DNA from: Gammaproteobacteria bacterium
GTDB taxonomy: Bacteria; Pseudomonadota; Gammaproteobacteria; Pseudomonadales; Azotimanducaceae
NCBI GenBank assembly: GCA_002689445.1
Contig: NZGC01000010.1
Span: forward strand, 1-38,165
Length of the DNA stretch: 38,165 bases
Reading direction: 5' to 3'
Both the position numbers and the translations under genes were made by a program. The notes under the pieces were generated by a model. It made no database searches and had not been told where the DNA came from. It saw nothing but the letters and a program-made list of their open reading frames with translations. Every line of letters starts with the position of its first letter. Within the stretch, counting starts at the first letter, position 1. Shown here piece by piece: positions 1 through 7,644 of this stretch.

Positions 1-306
1 CGTTAGATCTTGATGCTCTGCGGAGTCGGCTACTCGAACGACTCGGATGTTTCGTAACCCTGAGCGATGTTCGCCATGGCCCGCGGGATTACGGATAACC
101 GTCTTTTGTAAAGCGTTTGGAGCGCCGTCATGCGTGAGCTTGTGAGTTGCAGGTGTTTCGATGACGGTTTCCGCATCTACCTCGAGGGTCGGCGCAGGCT
201 CTAATGCGAGAGCATTCAGCCCCCAAAGGCAGGTGCTTGTTAGCACAAAGTTTTGCAGCGACAGCGAATGCTGATTAACGGGTTTGAGTTGGTCGAGCAT
301 TCTCAT
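1..306 (-). CDS. N-terminal part of an unrecognised exported protein (runs off the left edge)
   Basis: An open frame of 102 codons starts at ATG 306-304 and is still open at base 1, so the C-terminus lies outside the window. An AGGAG ribosome binding site sits six bases before the start. Residues about 12-32 form a hydrophobic stretch ending in LNALA, followed by LEPAPTLEVDAET, which looks like a Sec signal peptide with cleavage after NALA. The visible mature part is polar and matches no family I recognise. It lies 114 bases downstream of the YdcF-like gene on the same strand, so it may be the third gene of the monooxygenase transcript. Reading frame, ribosome site and signal peptide are seen; export is inferred; function is unknown. 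Confidence 0.6.
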   Translation of the reverse strand, partial: MRMLDQLKPVNQHSLSLQNFVLTSTCLWGLNALALEPAPTLEVDAETVIETPATHKLTHDGAPNALQKTVIRNPAGHGEHRSGLRNIRVVRVADSAEHQDLT

Positions 307-420
307 AGCAATCTCCTCTTTCTGTGGATCAAAGCTGAACTGCAGGTGTTAGATGAGTATAACCTGAATTTGGAAAGCCCGATCATAAGCGTTCGGGGGT
401 CACGAAGGGTGGCGGCAGGC

Positions 421-972
421 CTAAGAGCTGGCTCTGGGGAGCCCCCGCGCGCGAACGGGTTTTGCCCGTGCAATGAGCGAATCACGATCAGTGAGGTTGT
501 GGTCGGCCAGATTAGCAACCTCCCGGAGGTCAGCATCGTGTCGTGAGGAAAAATTGGCAAGACATGGTTGCCAAGACACGGTGAAAGCATCACCAAAACA
601 CCGTTCAATGGCTTCCCGCAAGCCAGGCGCCTCGGTACCAGGACAAAAAACAGTAGGGTAGTACCAACTGCAGGGTTCGAGCAGCACTTGTTGACTGTAC
701 AAAATTCGGCCAACGAGGTCGCCTGAGAGCTCTTCGCAAAAAATATTGCCCTCAGGTACGTCTCGACTGATCAGCAAATCACGTAGGCATTGAGCCTCGG
801 TTCTGCCCGGAAACAGGTCAAGACTGTGATGACAACAACCGGTGGTGATCACGCTCGGAGCCACTTGTCGATGAAAAGTCGAGGCGACTTGATCAGCAAG
901 TAGGGCGAGGGGCTCTGATGACGCATCTGGATCGCCGGCCAGCACTAAAATGACATCAAAGGCTCCAAGCAA
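421..972 (-). CDS. YdcF/ElyC/SanA-like (DUF218) protein
   Basis: This is a 183-residue protein with a TTG start preceded by AGGAG at six bases. The layout resembles DUF218 proteins: an N-terminal strand DVILVLAGDP, a second strand ending in ITTG, a TEAQCLRDLL helix, then DVPEGNIFCEE, which resembles the usual 'GVP..I..E' segment. The usual LGG and SGG glycine pairs are degenerate (LAGD, TTGC), so the assignment rests on overall pattern rather than on catalytic residues. There is no signal peptide or membrane anchor, unlike SanA and ElyC. The start lies 51 bases after the monooxygenase stop on the same strand, suggesting cotranscription. Biochemical function of the family is mostly unknown; an unrelated Rossmann-like protein is the main alternative. 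Confidence 0.5.
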   Translation of the reverse strand: MLGAFDVILVLAGDPDASSEPLALLADQVASTFHRQVAPSVITTGCCHHSLDLFPGRTEAQCLRDLLISRDVPEGNIFCEELSGDLVGRILYSQQVLLEPCSWYYPTVFCPGTEAPGLREAIERCFGDAFTVSWQPCLANFSSRHDADLREVANLADHNLTDRDSLIARAKPVRARGLPRASS

Positions 973-1023
973 GGTTTTCTCCTGTGAAATAGAGCGCTGA
1001 TCAGATCGTCGCTCACGAGCGGG

Positions 1024-2646
1024 CTATTGAATCGTAAAACCACGATAGTCGGTTTGCTGGACCTGATCACAGATTTCGACGTAGGTTGGAAAGCCGCCGA
1101 CAAAAGGCATAAAAATGCGAGGTTTGCCGGGGACATTAGCGCCCAAATACCAAGAATTGCAGGTTGGAAATAAGGTCCCGTCTGCAATCGTGTTACCCAG
1201 CTCAACCCAGTCGCTTTCCGCCTCTTGGGTCGCCTCGATGGTCTGAGCACCGGAGGCCGACAAGTGTTCCAAACAATCCATGATCCAATTTATGTGTTGT
1301 TCGATGGTCACAATCATATTTGAGAGTACCGATGGACTGCCTGGGCCCGAGACCGTGAAAAAATTTGGGAAGCCAGCAATGGCAAGACCTAAGTAGGTTT
1401 TTGGGCCTTCCGCCCACTTCTCCTGAAGGCAGAGGCCATCTTGGCCGCGAATATCGATTTTCAAAAGCGTGCCCGTCATCGCATCGAAGCCGGTTGCAAA
1501 GACGAGCATATCGAAGTTGTATTCCTGACCACCGGTGATCAGTCCGGAGGGGGTGATGGTCTCAATGGGTTGATCTTTGACGTTAACCAGAGACACATTG
1601 GATCGGTTAAAGGTAGCGTAATAGTTTGTATCCACGCAGACTCGCTTGCAGCCAATCACTTGATCGGGACACAGCAGTTCAGCGGTGACTGGGTCATCGA
1701 CTGTCGAGCGAATTTTGTTGCGCACAAATTCTGCTGCAATCTGATTGGCTGTCAGATCGCTACCGGTGTCGTTAAAACTACTACTGAATCCGAGGCCTCC
1801 TTCCTGCCAGCGAGTTTCGAATCGTGCTTGTCGGGTCTCCTCATCCGCATCAAAAACCGAGTCGTCCCAACGAGTCTGATGCGCACCAAAGCCTGCAAAC
1901 ATCGCTTTGTTCTGGGTTCTGAAGTGATCGTAGTCTGCTTTGATGCTCGCAGCATAAGCTTCATCAATAGGTCCGTTGTGGGCAGGAATTGAGTAGTTCG
2001 CTGTTCGTTGGAAAATGGTCAGATGCTTGCACTGTTCAGCAATAATTGGAATCGACTGAATGGCTGAAGAACCGGTTCCGATGATGCCGACATTCTTGCC
2101 GGCAAAATCGACGGGTTCATGTGGCCACTGACCAGTGTGGTAGGCCTCACCCTGGAAACTGGAGAGGCCGTCGAAATCGGGCAGGTTGGTAGAAGATAAA
2201 CAGCCGGTTGCCATGACGCAAAACCGGCTGAGGTATCGATCACCATTTGTCGTTTGGGTTTCCCACAGCTTTTGATCTTCAAGATAAACCATTTGGGTGA
2301 CAGTGGTTTCGAATTGAATGTGCGGGCGAAGGCCAAATCGGTCTGCAACGTGATTGGCGTAATCGAGAATTTCGGGCTGACCCGCGTAGCGTTCATTCCA
2401 TGACCAAGATTGTTGAAGCTCAGCATCAAAAGAGTAGGAATACTCCATGCTCTGGATATCACAGCGCGCGCCGGGGTAACGGTTCCAAAACCATGTTCCA
2501 CCAACCCCGTTGCCTCGCTCGATCGCAATGGCTCGACGGTTGCTGGTTAAGGCTCTGTGCAGGGCGTACATACCCGCGAATCCAGCGCCCACAATGAGCA
2601 CATCAAGTGGCTCGGAAGGCGCAGATGAAAGATAAGAATTTGTCAT
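1024..2646 (-). CDS. Flavin-containing Baeyer-Villiger-type monooxygenase
   Basis: The 540-residue protein has the two-dinucleotide layout of class B flavoprotein monooxygenases. An FAD-binding GAGFAG lies at residues 20-25, followed by GGTWFWNRYPGARCD, typical of cyclohexanone- and phenylacetone-type enzymes. The Baeyer-Villiger fingerprint FxGxxxHxxxWP is present as FQGEAYHTGQWP at 164-175, and a second Rossmann glycine motif for NADPH, GIIGTG, at 187-192. Such enzymes insert one oxygen atom from O2 beside a ketone carbonyl, giving an ester or lactone, and may also oxidise sulfides or amines. Length is normal for the family. No clear ribosome site precedes the ATG. It is transcribed divergently from an MFS transporter and is probably followed by the YdcF-like gene. 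The substrate cannot be read from the sequence. Confidence 0.9.
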   Translation of the reverse strand: MTNSYLSSAPSEPLDVLIVGAGFAGMYALHRALTSNRRAIAIERGNGVGGTWFWNRYPGARCDIQSMEYSYSFDAELQQSWSWNERYAGQPEILDYANHVADRFGLRPHIQFETTVTQMVYLEDQKLWETQTTNGDRYLSRFCVMATGCLSSTNLPDFDGLSSFQGEAYHTGQWPHEPVDFAGKNVGIIGTGSSAIQSIPIIAEQCKHLTIFQRTANYSIPAHNGPIDEAYAASIKADYDHFRTQNKAMFAGFGAHQTRWDDSVFDADEETRQARFETRWQEGGLGFSSSFNDTGSDLTANQIAAEFVRNKIRSTVDDPVTAELLCPDQVIGCKRVCVDTNYYATFNRSNVSLVNVKDQPIETITPSGLITGGQEYNFDMLVFATGFDAMTGTLLKIDIRGQDGLCLQEKWAEGPKTYLGLAIAGFPNFFTVSGPGSPSVLSNMIVTIEQHINWIMDCLEHLSASGAQTIEATQEAESDWVELGNTIADGTLFPTCNSWYLGANVPGKPRIFMPFVGGFPTYVEICDQVQQTDYRGFTIQ

Positions 2647-2769
2647 AGGTTGCGGATCTTTGAATCAGGGAAGATTGAAGCACGCTAAATCGATTTACTC
2701 AAATGGTCCAGCGAGGTAATGTCGGTAAGCGGCATCCCCCTGGAAATTCGATAACTAGGCTAAAAAACA

Positions 2770-3960
2770 ATGAACCGCACCCTGTGGATTTTGACTTTGG
2801 CCGCTTGCATGGCTCAGACCGGTGGTCCTGTGGTCGTACTGTTGGGTGGTATCGTTGGGGCAGAAATGGCGCCAAGCCCGGGTCTTGCGACATTACCCGT
2901 CGCCTTTATGATCATAGGCACTGCAACATCCACTGTACCCGCTTCGCTTTTGATGAGACGGTTCGGGCGCAGACGGGGATTTTTGTGGGCATCGGGCTAT
3001 GCCGCCCTTGGGGGGGTGTTAGCGGCGTCAGCGATCGCGCTGCAATCTTTCTGGGTTTTTTGCTTAGCAACCGCAGTGATTGGTAGTCACAATGCGTTTG
3101 TCCAGCAGTATCGGTTTGCCGTGGCGGAGTCGGTGACCCAGGCTCAAACCGGGCGAGCACTGGCGACGCTAATGTTAGCGGGGGTGGTCGCCGCATTTTT
3201 GGGCCCCAAGATTGCTACCAGTTTTCAAAGTGCTGTGGCAGATGCCCTTTATGCTGGATCTTTTGTGGGTCTATCGGTGTTGATGATAGGCGCGATGCTG
3301 GTGCTTACGCGTTACCGATCGTCGTCGGTTGAACAAGCCGCGGTTTCGAAAGGCGGAAGAGCATTGCGGGAGATCATCCTGCAGCCGAATTTTAAGCTTG
3401 CTTTGGTTGCTTCAGCGGCAGCATGGAGTGTGATGAGTCTATTGATGACAGCAACACCGGTCGCCATGCATCGGATCGATGCCTTTGATTTGGGCGATAC
3501 TGCTTGGGTCATCCAAAGCCACATTATGGCGATGTACTTGCCTTCGCTGGTCAGCGGAAGGTTGGTTGATCGGTTTGGCGCCTTGCGAATTATTGTGGTG
3601 GGAACCTGCTTGCTGATGGTGTGTTTATTCGTGGCTATCGCAGGACGAGCCTTGATGCACTATTGGTGGGCCTTGGTGCTGCTGGGTGTTGGTTGGAATT
3701 TCCTTTACTTGGGAGGGACATCGTTGCTGACAACGACTTACCAACCCAATGAACAATTTAAAGTACAAGCCTGTAATGATTTTGTTGTTTTTGGGTTTCA
3801 AGCGATTGCTGCGCTGTCGTCGGGCTATGTACTGTTGACATGGGGTTGGGATGTGTTGGTCTATGCCAGTGCCTTAATCCTGTTAGGGTTGATTGGTTTG
3901 CTGACACAGCACTGGGTCGACCTAGGGCGCCTCCGAGGGGCCGCTGTCTCCGAGCGCTAG
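2770..3960 (+). CDS. Major facilitator superfamily transporter
   Basis: This 396-residue, very hydrophobic protein has about twelve membrane segments and a central break near residues 180-200. Between segments 2 and 3 it carries RRFGRRRGF, a form of MFS motif A, and a matching DRFGALRI in the second half (about residues 263-271), as expected from the internal duplication of the family. The ATG at 2770 lacks a strong ribosome site but gives a first segment beginning TLWILTLAACM. It is divergent from the monooxygenase over a 123-base gap, so it might export or import that enzyme's substrate or product; this is inference from position only. Its stop codon overlaps the rdgC stop codon on the other strand within one CTAG. 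Confidence 0.85.
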   Translation: MNRTLWILTLAACMAQTGGPVVVLLGGIVGAEMAPSPGLATLPVAFMIIGTATSTVPASLLMRRFGRRRGFLWASGYAALGGVLAASAIALQSFWVFCLATAVIGSHNAFVQQYRFAVAESVTQAQTGRALATLMLAGVVAAFLGPKIATSFQSAVADALYAGSFVGLSVLMIGAMLVLTRYRSSSVEQAAVSKGGRALREIILQPNFKLALVASAAAWSVMSLLMTATPVAMHRIDAFDLGDTAWVIQSHIMAMYLPSLVSGRLVDRFGALRIIVVGTCLLMVCLFVAIAGRALMHYWWALVLLGVGWNFLYLGGTSLLTTTYQPNEQFKVQACNDFVVFGFQAIAALSSGYVLLTWGWDVLVYASALILLGLIGLLTQHWVDLGRLRGAAVSER

Positions 3961-4853
3961 CTAAGGGCTTGCGCCAATTTAGGATAAAAAGCTGCGATTT
4001 CTTGGCTCAGTAAGGCAAATTGGGCGTCCAGTTCAGCAAGTGCTCGAATTTCGGGTTCAAGATCTTCTGCCGCATCTGTCTCTGTCGCGTCCGTTAAAGC
4101 ATCGTATTTGAGTTGTCGGATGATGAGGTCTTTGTCAATCGTAAAGGACAGCTCTTGAGCCCACGTCAGACGAATTTGAGCGCACAATTTGCCAGCATCG
4201 AGATGGGTTAGAATTTCAGAGTTCCTGAGAGAGACTTTTCTGCAGGTGACGCTGGCATTGGTTTCGGGATCGATCAAATTGCAGGCATCTGCCAAATCGA
4301 AACCCTCCGGCGCTTTGCCTCGTCGGACCCACTGGGTGTAAAGATGAACAACAGAATGCCCGCCATCGGCACGACGAATTTCGAGGCTGCCAAGGGTCAT
4401 GCGCAAATAATTCACGAAACGCTCGACATCTGTCGCTGCACCGCTGTTGATGACCAATAACCCGGCCTGAGGATCAATATAGGCAAGTATTTTTCGATGC
4501 TTGCACAGCGCCCGAGGTAAAAGTTCGTCCAGGGCGGCTTCTTTAAATTGTTGTTTTTGCTTCGTCGAGGGTCGATTGCCTTCCAAACGGGTGAATTGGG
4601 TGGTTTTTTCGCTGACCAGGTCCTTAATCGCCGTGGGTGGTATCACTTTGTCTTCAACTTTGGCACAGAACAGCACGCGTTGCCCAAAAGCCCGAGTGAA
4701 ATCGTCAAACCCCTCCGGCAAGGGTGAGATCCAACCGAAACTGCTTGGGTTAAATGCAGTACAAGGTTCAAAGGCCTGTCCGGCGAGTAAATCCTCAAAA
4801 TTATCGGGTAAAGCAGTGGCTAGTTGGAAAATCGTGGCATGAGAAAAAAGCAT
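3957..4853 (-). CDS. rdgC: Recombination-associated protein RdgC
   Basis: This 298-residue protein follows E. coli RdgC along its length. It begins MLFSHATIFQL (E. coli MLWFKNLMVYRL). It also has an F-x-PC segment near residue 31, FGWISPLPEG, VLFCAKVEDKVIPP, LLPRALCKH, RMTLGSL and TQWVRRGKAPEGF. RdgC forms a ring-shaped dimer that binds double-stranded DNA without sequence specificity and restrains RecA loading; loss matters most in cells lacking other replication-restart or recombination functions. The start is chosen from family alignment because no clear ribosome site is visible. It is divergent from ccmA across a 119-base gap carrying mirrored -10-like elements, and its stop overlaps that of the MFS gene. 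Identification is firm. Confidence 0.93.
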   Translation of the reverse strand: MLFSHATIFQLATALPDNFEDLLAGQAFEPCTAFNPSSFGWISPLPEGFDDFTRAFGQRVLFCAKVEDKVIPPTAIKDLVSEKTTQFTRLEGNRPSTKQKQQFKEAALDELLPRALCKHRKILAYIDPQAGLLVINSGAATDVERFVNYLRMTLGSLEIRRADGGHSVVHLYTQWVRRGKAPEGFDLADACNLIDPETNASVTCRKVSLRNSEILTHLDAGKLCAQIRLTWAQELSFTIDKDLIIRQLKYDALTDATETDAAEDLEPEIRALAELDAQFALLSQEIAAFYPKLAQALS

Positions 4854-4882
4854 TTGGGTGACTCAAAGGTTAAAAGAGCGCC

Positions 4883-4941
4883 AGTATACGCTAGTCCAAG
4901 CAGATTAACCGATCCTAATCAGTCTTCAGTAGGCGTATACT
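4883..4941. promoter_or_regulatory. Mirrored -10-like elements between rdgC and ccmA
   Basis: AGTATACGC at 4883-4891 and GCGTATACT at 4933-4941 form a perfect 9-base inverted repeat separated by 41 bases. Each arm contains TATACT, a near-consensus sigma-70 -10 hexamer, facing outward: leftward toward rdgC (30 bases before its ATG) and rightward toward ccmA (31 bases before its ATG). Neither has a convincing -35. They may be two extended -10 promoters, or the arms may be the two half-sites of a regulator. The arrangement is seen; the function is inferred. Confidence 0.5.
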
Positions 4942-4972
4942 AAACAGGTTTGAGGAAAGGGCGAGACCCGTC

Positions 4973-5557
4973 ATGTTGCGCAGTGAATCACTCAGTTGTT
5001 TTCGACAAGGACGATGGTTATTCGAAGACCTTGATTTTGAGGTGCAATCCGGAGAAGTGCTACAGATTATCGGCGACAACGGTGTGGGAAAGAGTACATT
5101 GTTCCGTATCTTGGCCGGTTTACTCGAGGATTACGACGGAAAGGTCGAGATTGCTGCACGATCGTGTTTATTTCTTGGGCATCGTTATGGCTTGAATCCG
5201 AGGCTCACTGTGCTCGAAAACGTCCAGTTTTTGATGGCTCTACAGGGCGAAGTTCCAAGCGAAGACACCTTGTTAACGGCCCTAGCCAAGCTAGGACTCT
5301 TGGATGAGACTCAGCAGCGATGTGGCGAGCTCTCTGAAGGCCAGCGGAAGCGGGTTGCGTTAACGAGATTTTTACTCTCAAACGCTGAGCTCTGGCTGTT
5401 GGATGAAGCCTTTAGCGCCCTCGATCATCATGGCAGACAGACGCTCCTGACCCTGTGTCAGTCCCACGTCGATCGGGGAGGAGGTTTGGTGTTCAGCAGT
5501 CACCAAGCGCTCGACCCTTTGATGGTTGATAAGACGTTAAGGCTTGGGCCTGCTTGA
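4973..5557 (+). CDS. ccmA: Cytochrome c maturation ABC transporter ATPase CcmA
   Basis: This 194-residue ABC ATPase drives the CcmABCD complex, which releases haem-loaded CcmE in System I cytochrome c maturation. Walker A is GDNGVGKST at residues 34-42, the signature is LSEGQ at 120-124, and Walker B is LWLLDE at 140-145, followed by a D-loop SALD. Length is that of typical CcmA (about 200). It is the first gene of a nine-gene ccm operon and its stop codon overlaps the ccmB start as TGATG. A purine-rich GAGGAAAGGG lies upstream, though farther from the ATG than ideal. The adjacent ccmB-ccmI genes make the assignment secure. Confidence 0.96.
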   Translation: MLRSESLSCFRQGRWLFEDLDFEVQSGEVLQIIGDNGVGKSTLFRILAGLLEDYDGKVEIAARSCLFLGHRYGLNPRLTVLENVQFLMALQGEVPSEDTLLTALAKLGLLDETQQRCGELSEGQRKRVALTRFLLSNAELWLLDEAFSALDHHGRQTLLTLCQSHVDRGGGLVFSSHQALDPLMVDKTLRLGPA

Positions 5558-6201
5558 TGGGCCTCTTGAAGCGAGAGCTCCGTTTGTTGCTTCGATCACC
5601 CGCAGAGGTGGTGCAGTCATTATTATTTGGCGTTTTGGTGGTTGCGCTTTTCCCTTTGGCCATTACACCGGATCCTGATGTGTTAAGGCAATTATCCGTT
5701 GGATTGATTTGGGTGGTGACCTTACTCACCAGCTTATTAGCAGCGGATCGAAGTTTGCTGTCGGATTTTGAGGATGGCAGCCTAGAGCAAATGGTTCTGG
5801 GGGTTGCACCACTGTGGTGGGTCTGTTTGGTTAAAAGTGTGGGGCATTGGTTGACCGCACTATTGCCGCTGATCGTGATCACTCCGTTGCTGGGTATGAT
5901 GCTGGCGATGACGTCAGAGACTATGCTTTGGTTAATGGCTTCATTACTGGTTGGCACACCGGTTTTGAGTCTTTTTTGCGTCCTCGGAGCGATGATGACG
6001 TTAGGCCTGAACCGGGGCGGGGCCCTGTTGCTGGTGATTTTGATGCCGTTTCTGGTGCCACCTTTGGTACTTGGAACACAGTGGGCTATGACGTTAGGAC
6101 AACCCTTTTACGGGTATTTATTGGCGGGGTTGTTGTGCGTATCTTTGATGACTCTGCCCTTCGCCACTGCCTCGGTCGCAAGGATCGCGGTGGGTCGTTA
6201 A
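5557..6201 (+). CDS. ccmB: Haem exporter membrane subunit CcmB
   Basis: This 214-residue integral membrane protein begins MGLLKRELRLLLRSPAE, the usual cytoplasmic N-terminus of CcmB, and is followed by about six hydrophobic segments. It is the permease partner of CcmA in the CcmABCD complex in the inner membrane. I chose the ATG at 5557, which shares its first base with the ccmA stop (TGATG), over an in-frame TTG one codon earlier. This coupling suggests translation by ribosomes finishing ccmA. The sequence AEVVQSLLFGVLVVALFPLA near the N-terminus matches the family pattern. Confidence 0.95.
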   Translation: MGLLKRELRLLLRSPAEVVQSLLFGVLVVALFPLAITPDPDVLRQLSVGLIWVVTLLTSLLAADRSLLSDFEDGSLEQMVLGVAPLWWVCLVKSVGHWLTALLPLIVITPLLGMMLAMTSETMLWLMASLLVGTPVLSLFCVLGAMMTLGLNRGGALLLVILMPFLVPPLVLGTQWAMTLGQPFYGYLLAGLLCVSLMTLPFATASVARIAVGR

Positions 6202-6273
6202 ACTACGTCTAATCGCCCTGCTATGGCGTATACATGATAGAATTTTAGGCGCTTGGAGAGAGGGTTTCGTATA

Positions 6274-7014
6274 GTGTGGCGCTGGTTTCACGAATGGGGT
6301 AGCCCGAGATATTTCTACGCTCGGTCCGGCCGGCTACTGCCGTATTTGGCGGGGCTAACACTCCTGTTGATTCCGACCGGGATCGTTTGGGGCTTGTTGT
6401 ATGCGCCGGCTGATTATCAGCAAGGGCACAGTTACCGGATTATGTATGTTCACGTGCCAGCGGCAATACTCGCGCAATCGAGCTACGCCATGATGGCAGC
6501 GGCCGGGATGGTTTCGCTGATCTGGCGGTTAAAATTGGCCGACGCCGCAATGCAAACAGCGGCACCCATTGGGGCTTGGGTGACTGCCATTGCCCTCATT
6601 ACGGGGGCACTCTGGGGTAAGCCGATGTGGGGGACCTATTGGGTTTGGGATGCTCGTTTGACATCGACCCTCATCTTGTTGTTCCTCTTTGCCGGTGTAT
6701 TGGCGCTGCGGCAAGCCGCGGGACCGAGTCAGTCCGGGGGCCGTGCAGCGGCAGTTTTAGCGGTGGTTGGGCTGATCAATTTACCTATCATCAAATTCAG
6801 TGTGGATTGGTGGTTCACGCTCCACCAACCTGCGAGTTTTTCAGTGACTGAGAAACCAGCAATGCCGATAGAAATGTGGGCGCCGCTATTGGCCATGGTC
6901 ATCGGCGTTTATGGCTGGTTTTTCTGGGTTTGGTTGCTGCGACTGAGACAAGAAATCAGGGAAAGAGAAGTCCGGTCTGAATGGATTCGGCAGAGGTACC
7001 AAAATGAGTTTTGA
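6274..7014 (+). CDS. ccmC: Haem-handling membrane protein CcmC
   Basis: This 246-residue membrane protein has about six transmembrane segments and the tryptophan-rich WWD haem-handling motif, WGTYWVWDARLTS starting at residue 119. CcmC binds haem with two periplasmic histidines (MYVHVP near residue 58 and TLHQP near 179 are candidates) and transfers it to CcmE. The GTG start at 6274 gives VWRWFHEWGSPRYFY, matching the usual MWxWFHxxxSPxxFY beginning, with AGAGAGGG about nine bases upstream. An in-frame TTG at 6253 is a less likely start. It overlaps ccmD by 11 bases. A 72-base gap separates it from ccmB, the only real gap in the operon. Confidence 0.95.
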   Translation: MWRWFHEWGSPRYFYARSGRLLPYLAGLTLLLIPTGIVWGLLYAPADYQQGHSYRIMYVHVPAAILAQSSYAMMAAAGMVSLIWRLKLADAAMQTAAPIGAWVTAIALITGALWGKPMWGTYWVWDARLTSTLILLFLFAGVLALRQAAGPSQSGGRAAAVLAVVGLINLPIIKFSVDWWFTLHQPASFSVTEKPAMPIEMWAPLLAMVIGVYGWFFWVWLLRLRQEIREREVRSEWIRQRYQNEF

Positions 7015-7183
7015 ATCTTGGGGCGATTTTGTGGCGATGGGCGGCTATGCGGCTTATGTCTTTGGCGCTTATGGCCTTACAGTTGCGGTAGGCGTGGGCC
7101 TGGTTGCACAGGTTTGGGTTAGAAAAAGGCGTTGGGAGCAAGATCTGCGAGTCCAACTGCGTGCGCAGGAAAAACAACCATGA
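7004..7183 (+). CDS. ccmD: Haem exporter accessory protein CcmD (59 residues)
   Basis: This small gene starts inside the end of ccmC and ends by overlapping the ccmE start as ATGA. The protein begins MSFESWGDFVAMGGYAAYVF, which is the characteristic CcmD N-terminus (phenylalanine, W-x-x-F-x-x-M-G-G-Y-x-x-Y-V). One membrane segment follows (residues about 18-38), then a basic, cytoplasmic tail RKRRWEQDLR. CcmD joins the CcmABC complex and is needed for release of haem-loaded CcmE. Size, sequence and position all agree. Confidence 0.93.
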   Translation: MSFESWGDFVAMGGYAAYVFGAYGLTVAVGVGLVAQVWVRKRRWEQDLRVQLRAQEKQP

Positions 7184-7644
7184 AATTCGGTCCCATGAAA
7201 GCCCATCGGCGCACAATACTCGTGCAAATCGCGTTGCTTGTTGCGTTAGCGGGCTTGGCACTGACGTTCGTGCTTCAGGCTCTCGATAGCAACATCAATT
7301 TATTTTTCAGTCCGATTCAAGTGGTTGCGGGAGAAGCGCCGCATGGGGAGCGGATTCGGGTGGGCGGAATGGTAGAAGAAGGCTCCATTGAGCGCTCTGA
7401 TCGGTCACTGCAGGTGGAATTTGACGTGACGGATATGGCGGGATCGACATTTAGAGTGCGCTATACAGGGATCCTGCCTGATCTATTCCGGGCAGGTCAG
7501 GGGGTTGTTGCTACTGGCGTACTGACCGAGGATCGATTATTCGAAGCGGAAGAGATTCTAGCCAAGCACGACGAGAAATATATGCCGCCTGAGGTAGCCT
7601 TGGCGCTTGAAGCCGGAGGCAAGGCAGCAGGAGACGGGTCATGA
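7180..7644 (+). CDS. ccmE: Periplasmic haem chaperone CcmE
   Basis: This 154-residue membrane-anchored periplasmic protein has one N-terminal transmembrane segment (about residues 14-34) and the NINLFFSP segment that precedes its OB-fold barrel. The covalent haem-binding histidine is H130 in LAKHDEKYMPPEV, the same position as in E. coli CcmE. CcmE carries haem from CcmC to CcmF. The start at 7180 is coupled to the ccmD stop (ATGA) and has AGGA nine bases upstream. A second ATG five codons later (MKAHRR) is a possible alternative start. Confidence 0.95.
   Translation: MKFGPMKAHRRTILVQIALLVALAGLALTFVLQALDSNINLFFSPIQVVAGEAPHGERIRVGGMVEEGSIERSDRSLQVEFDVTDMAGSTFRVRYTGILPDLFRAGQGVVATGVLTEDRLFEAEEILAKHDEKYMPPEVALALEAGGKAAGDGS

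Noticed and set aside
253..546. Rightward 97-codon frame near the left edge
   Set aside because: It lies opposite the start of the exported protein and the end of the YdcF-like gene, has no ribosome site and reads like reverse-strand shadow.
1441..1992. Rightward 183-codon frame inside the monooxygenase gene
   Set aside because: Fully antisense to a clearly identified enzyme, with no family match and no ribosome site.
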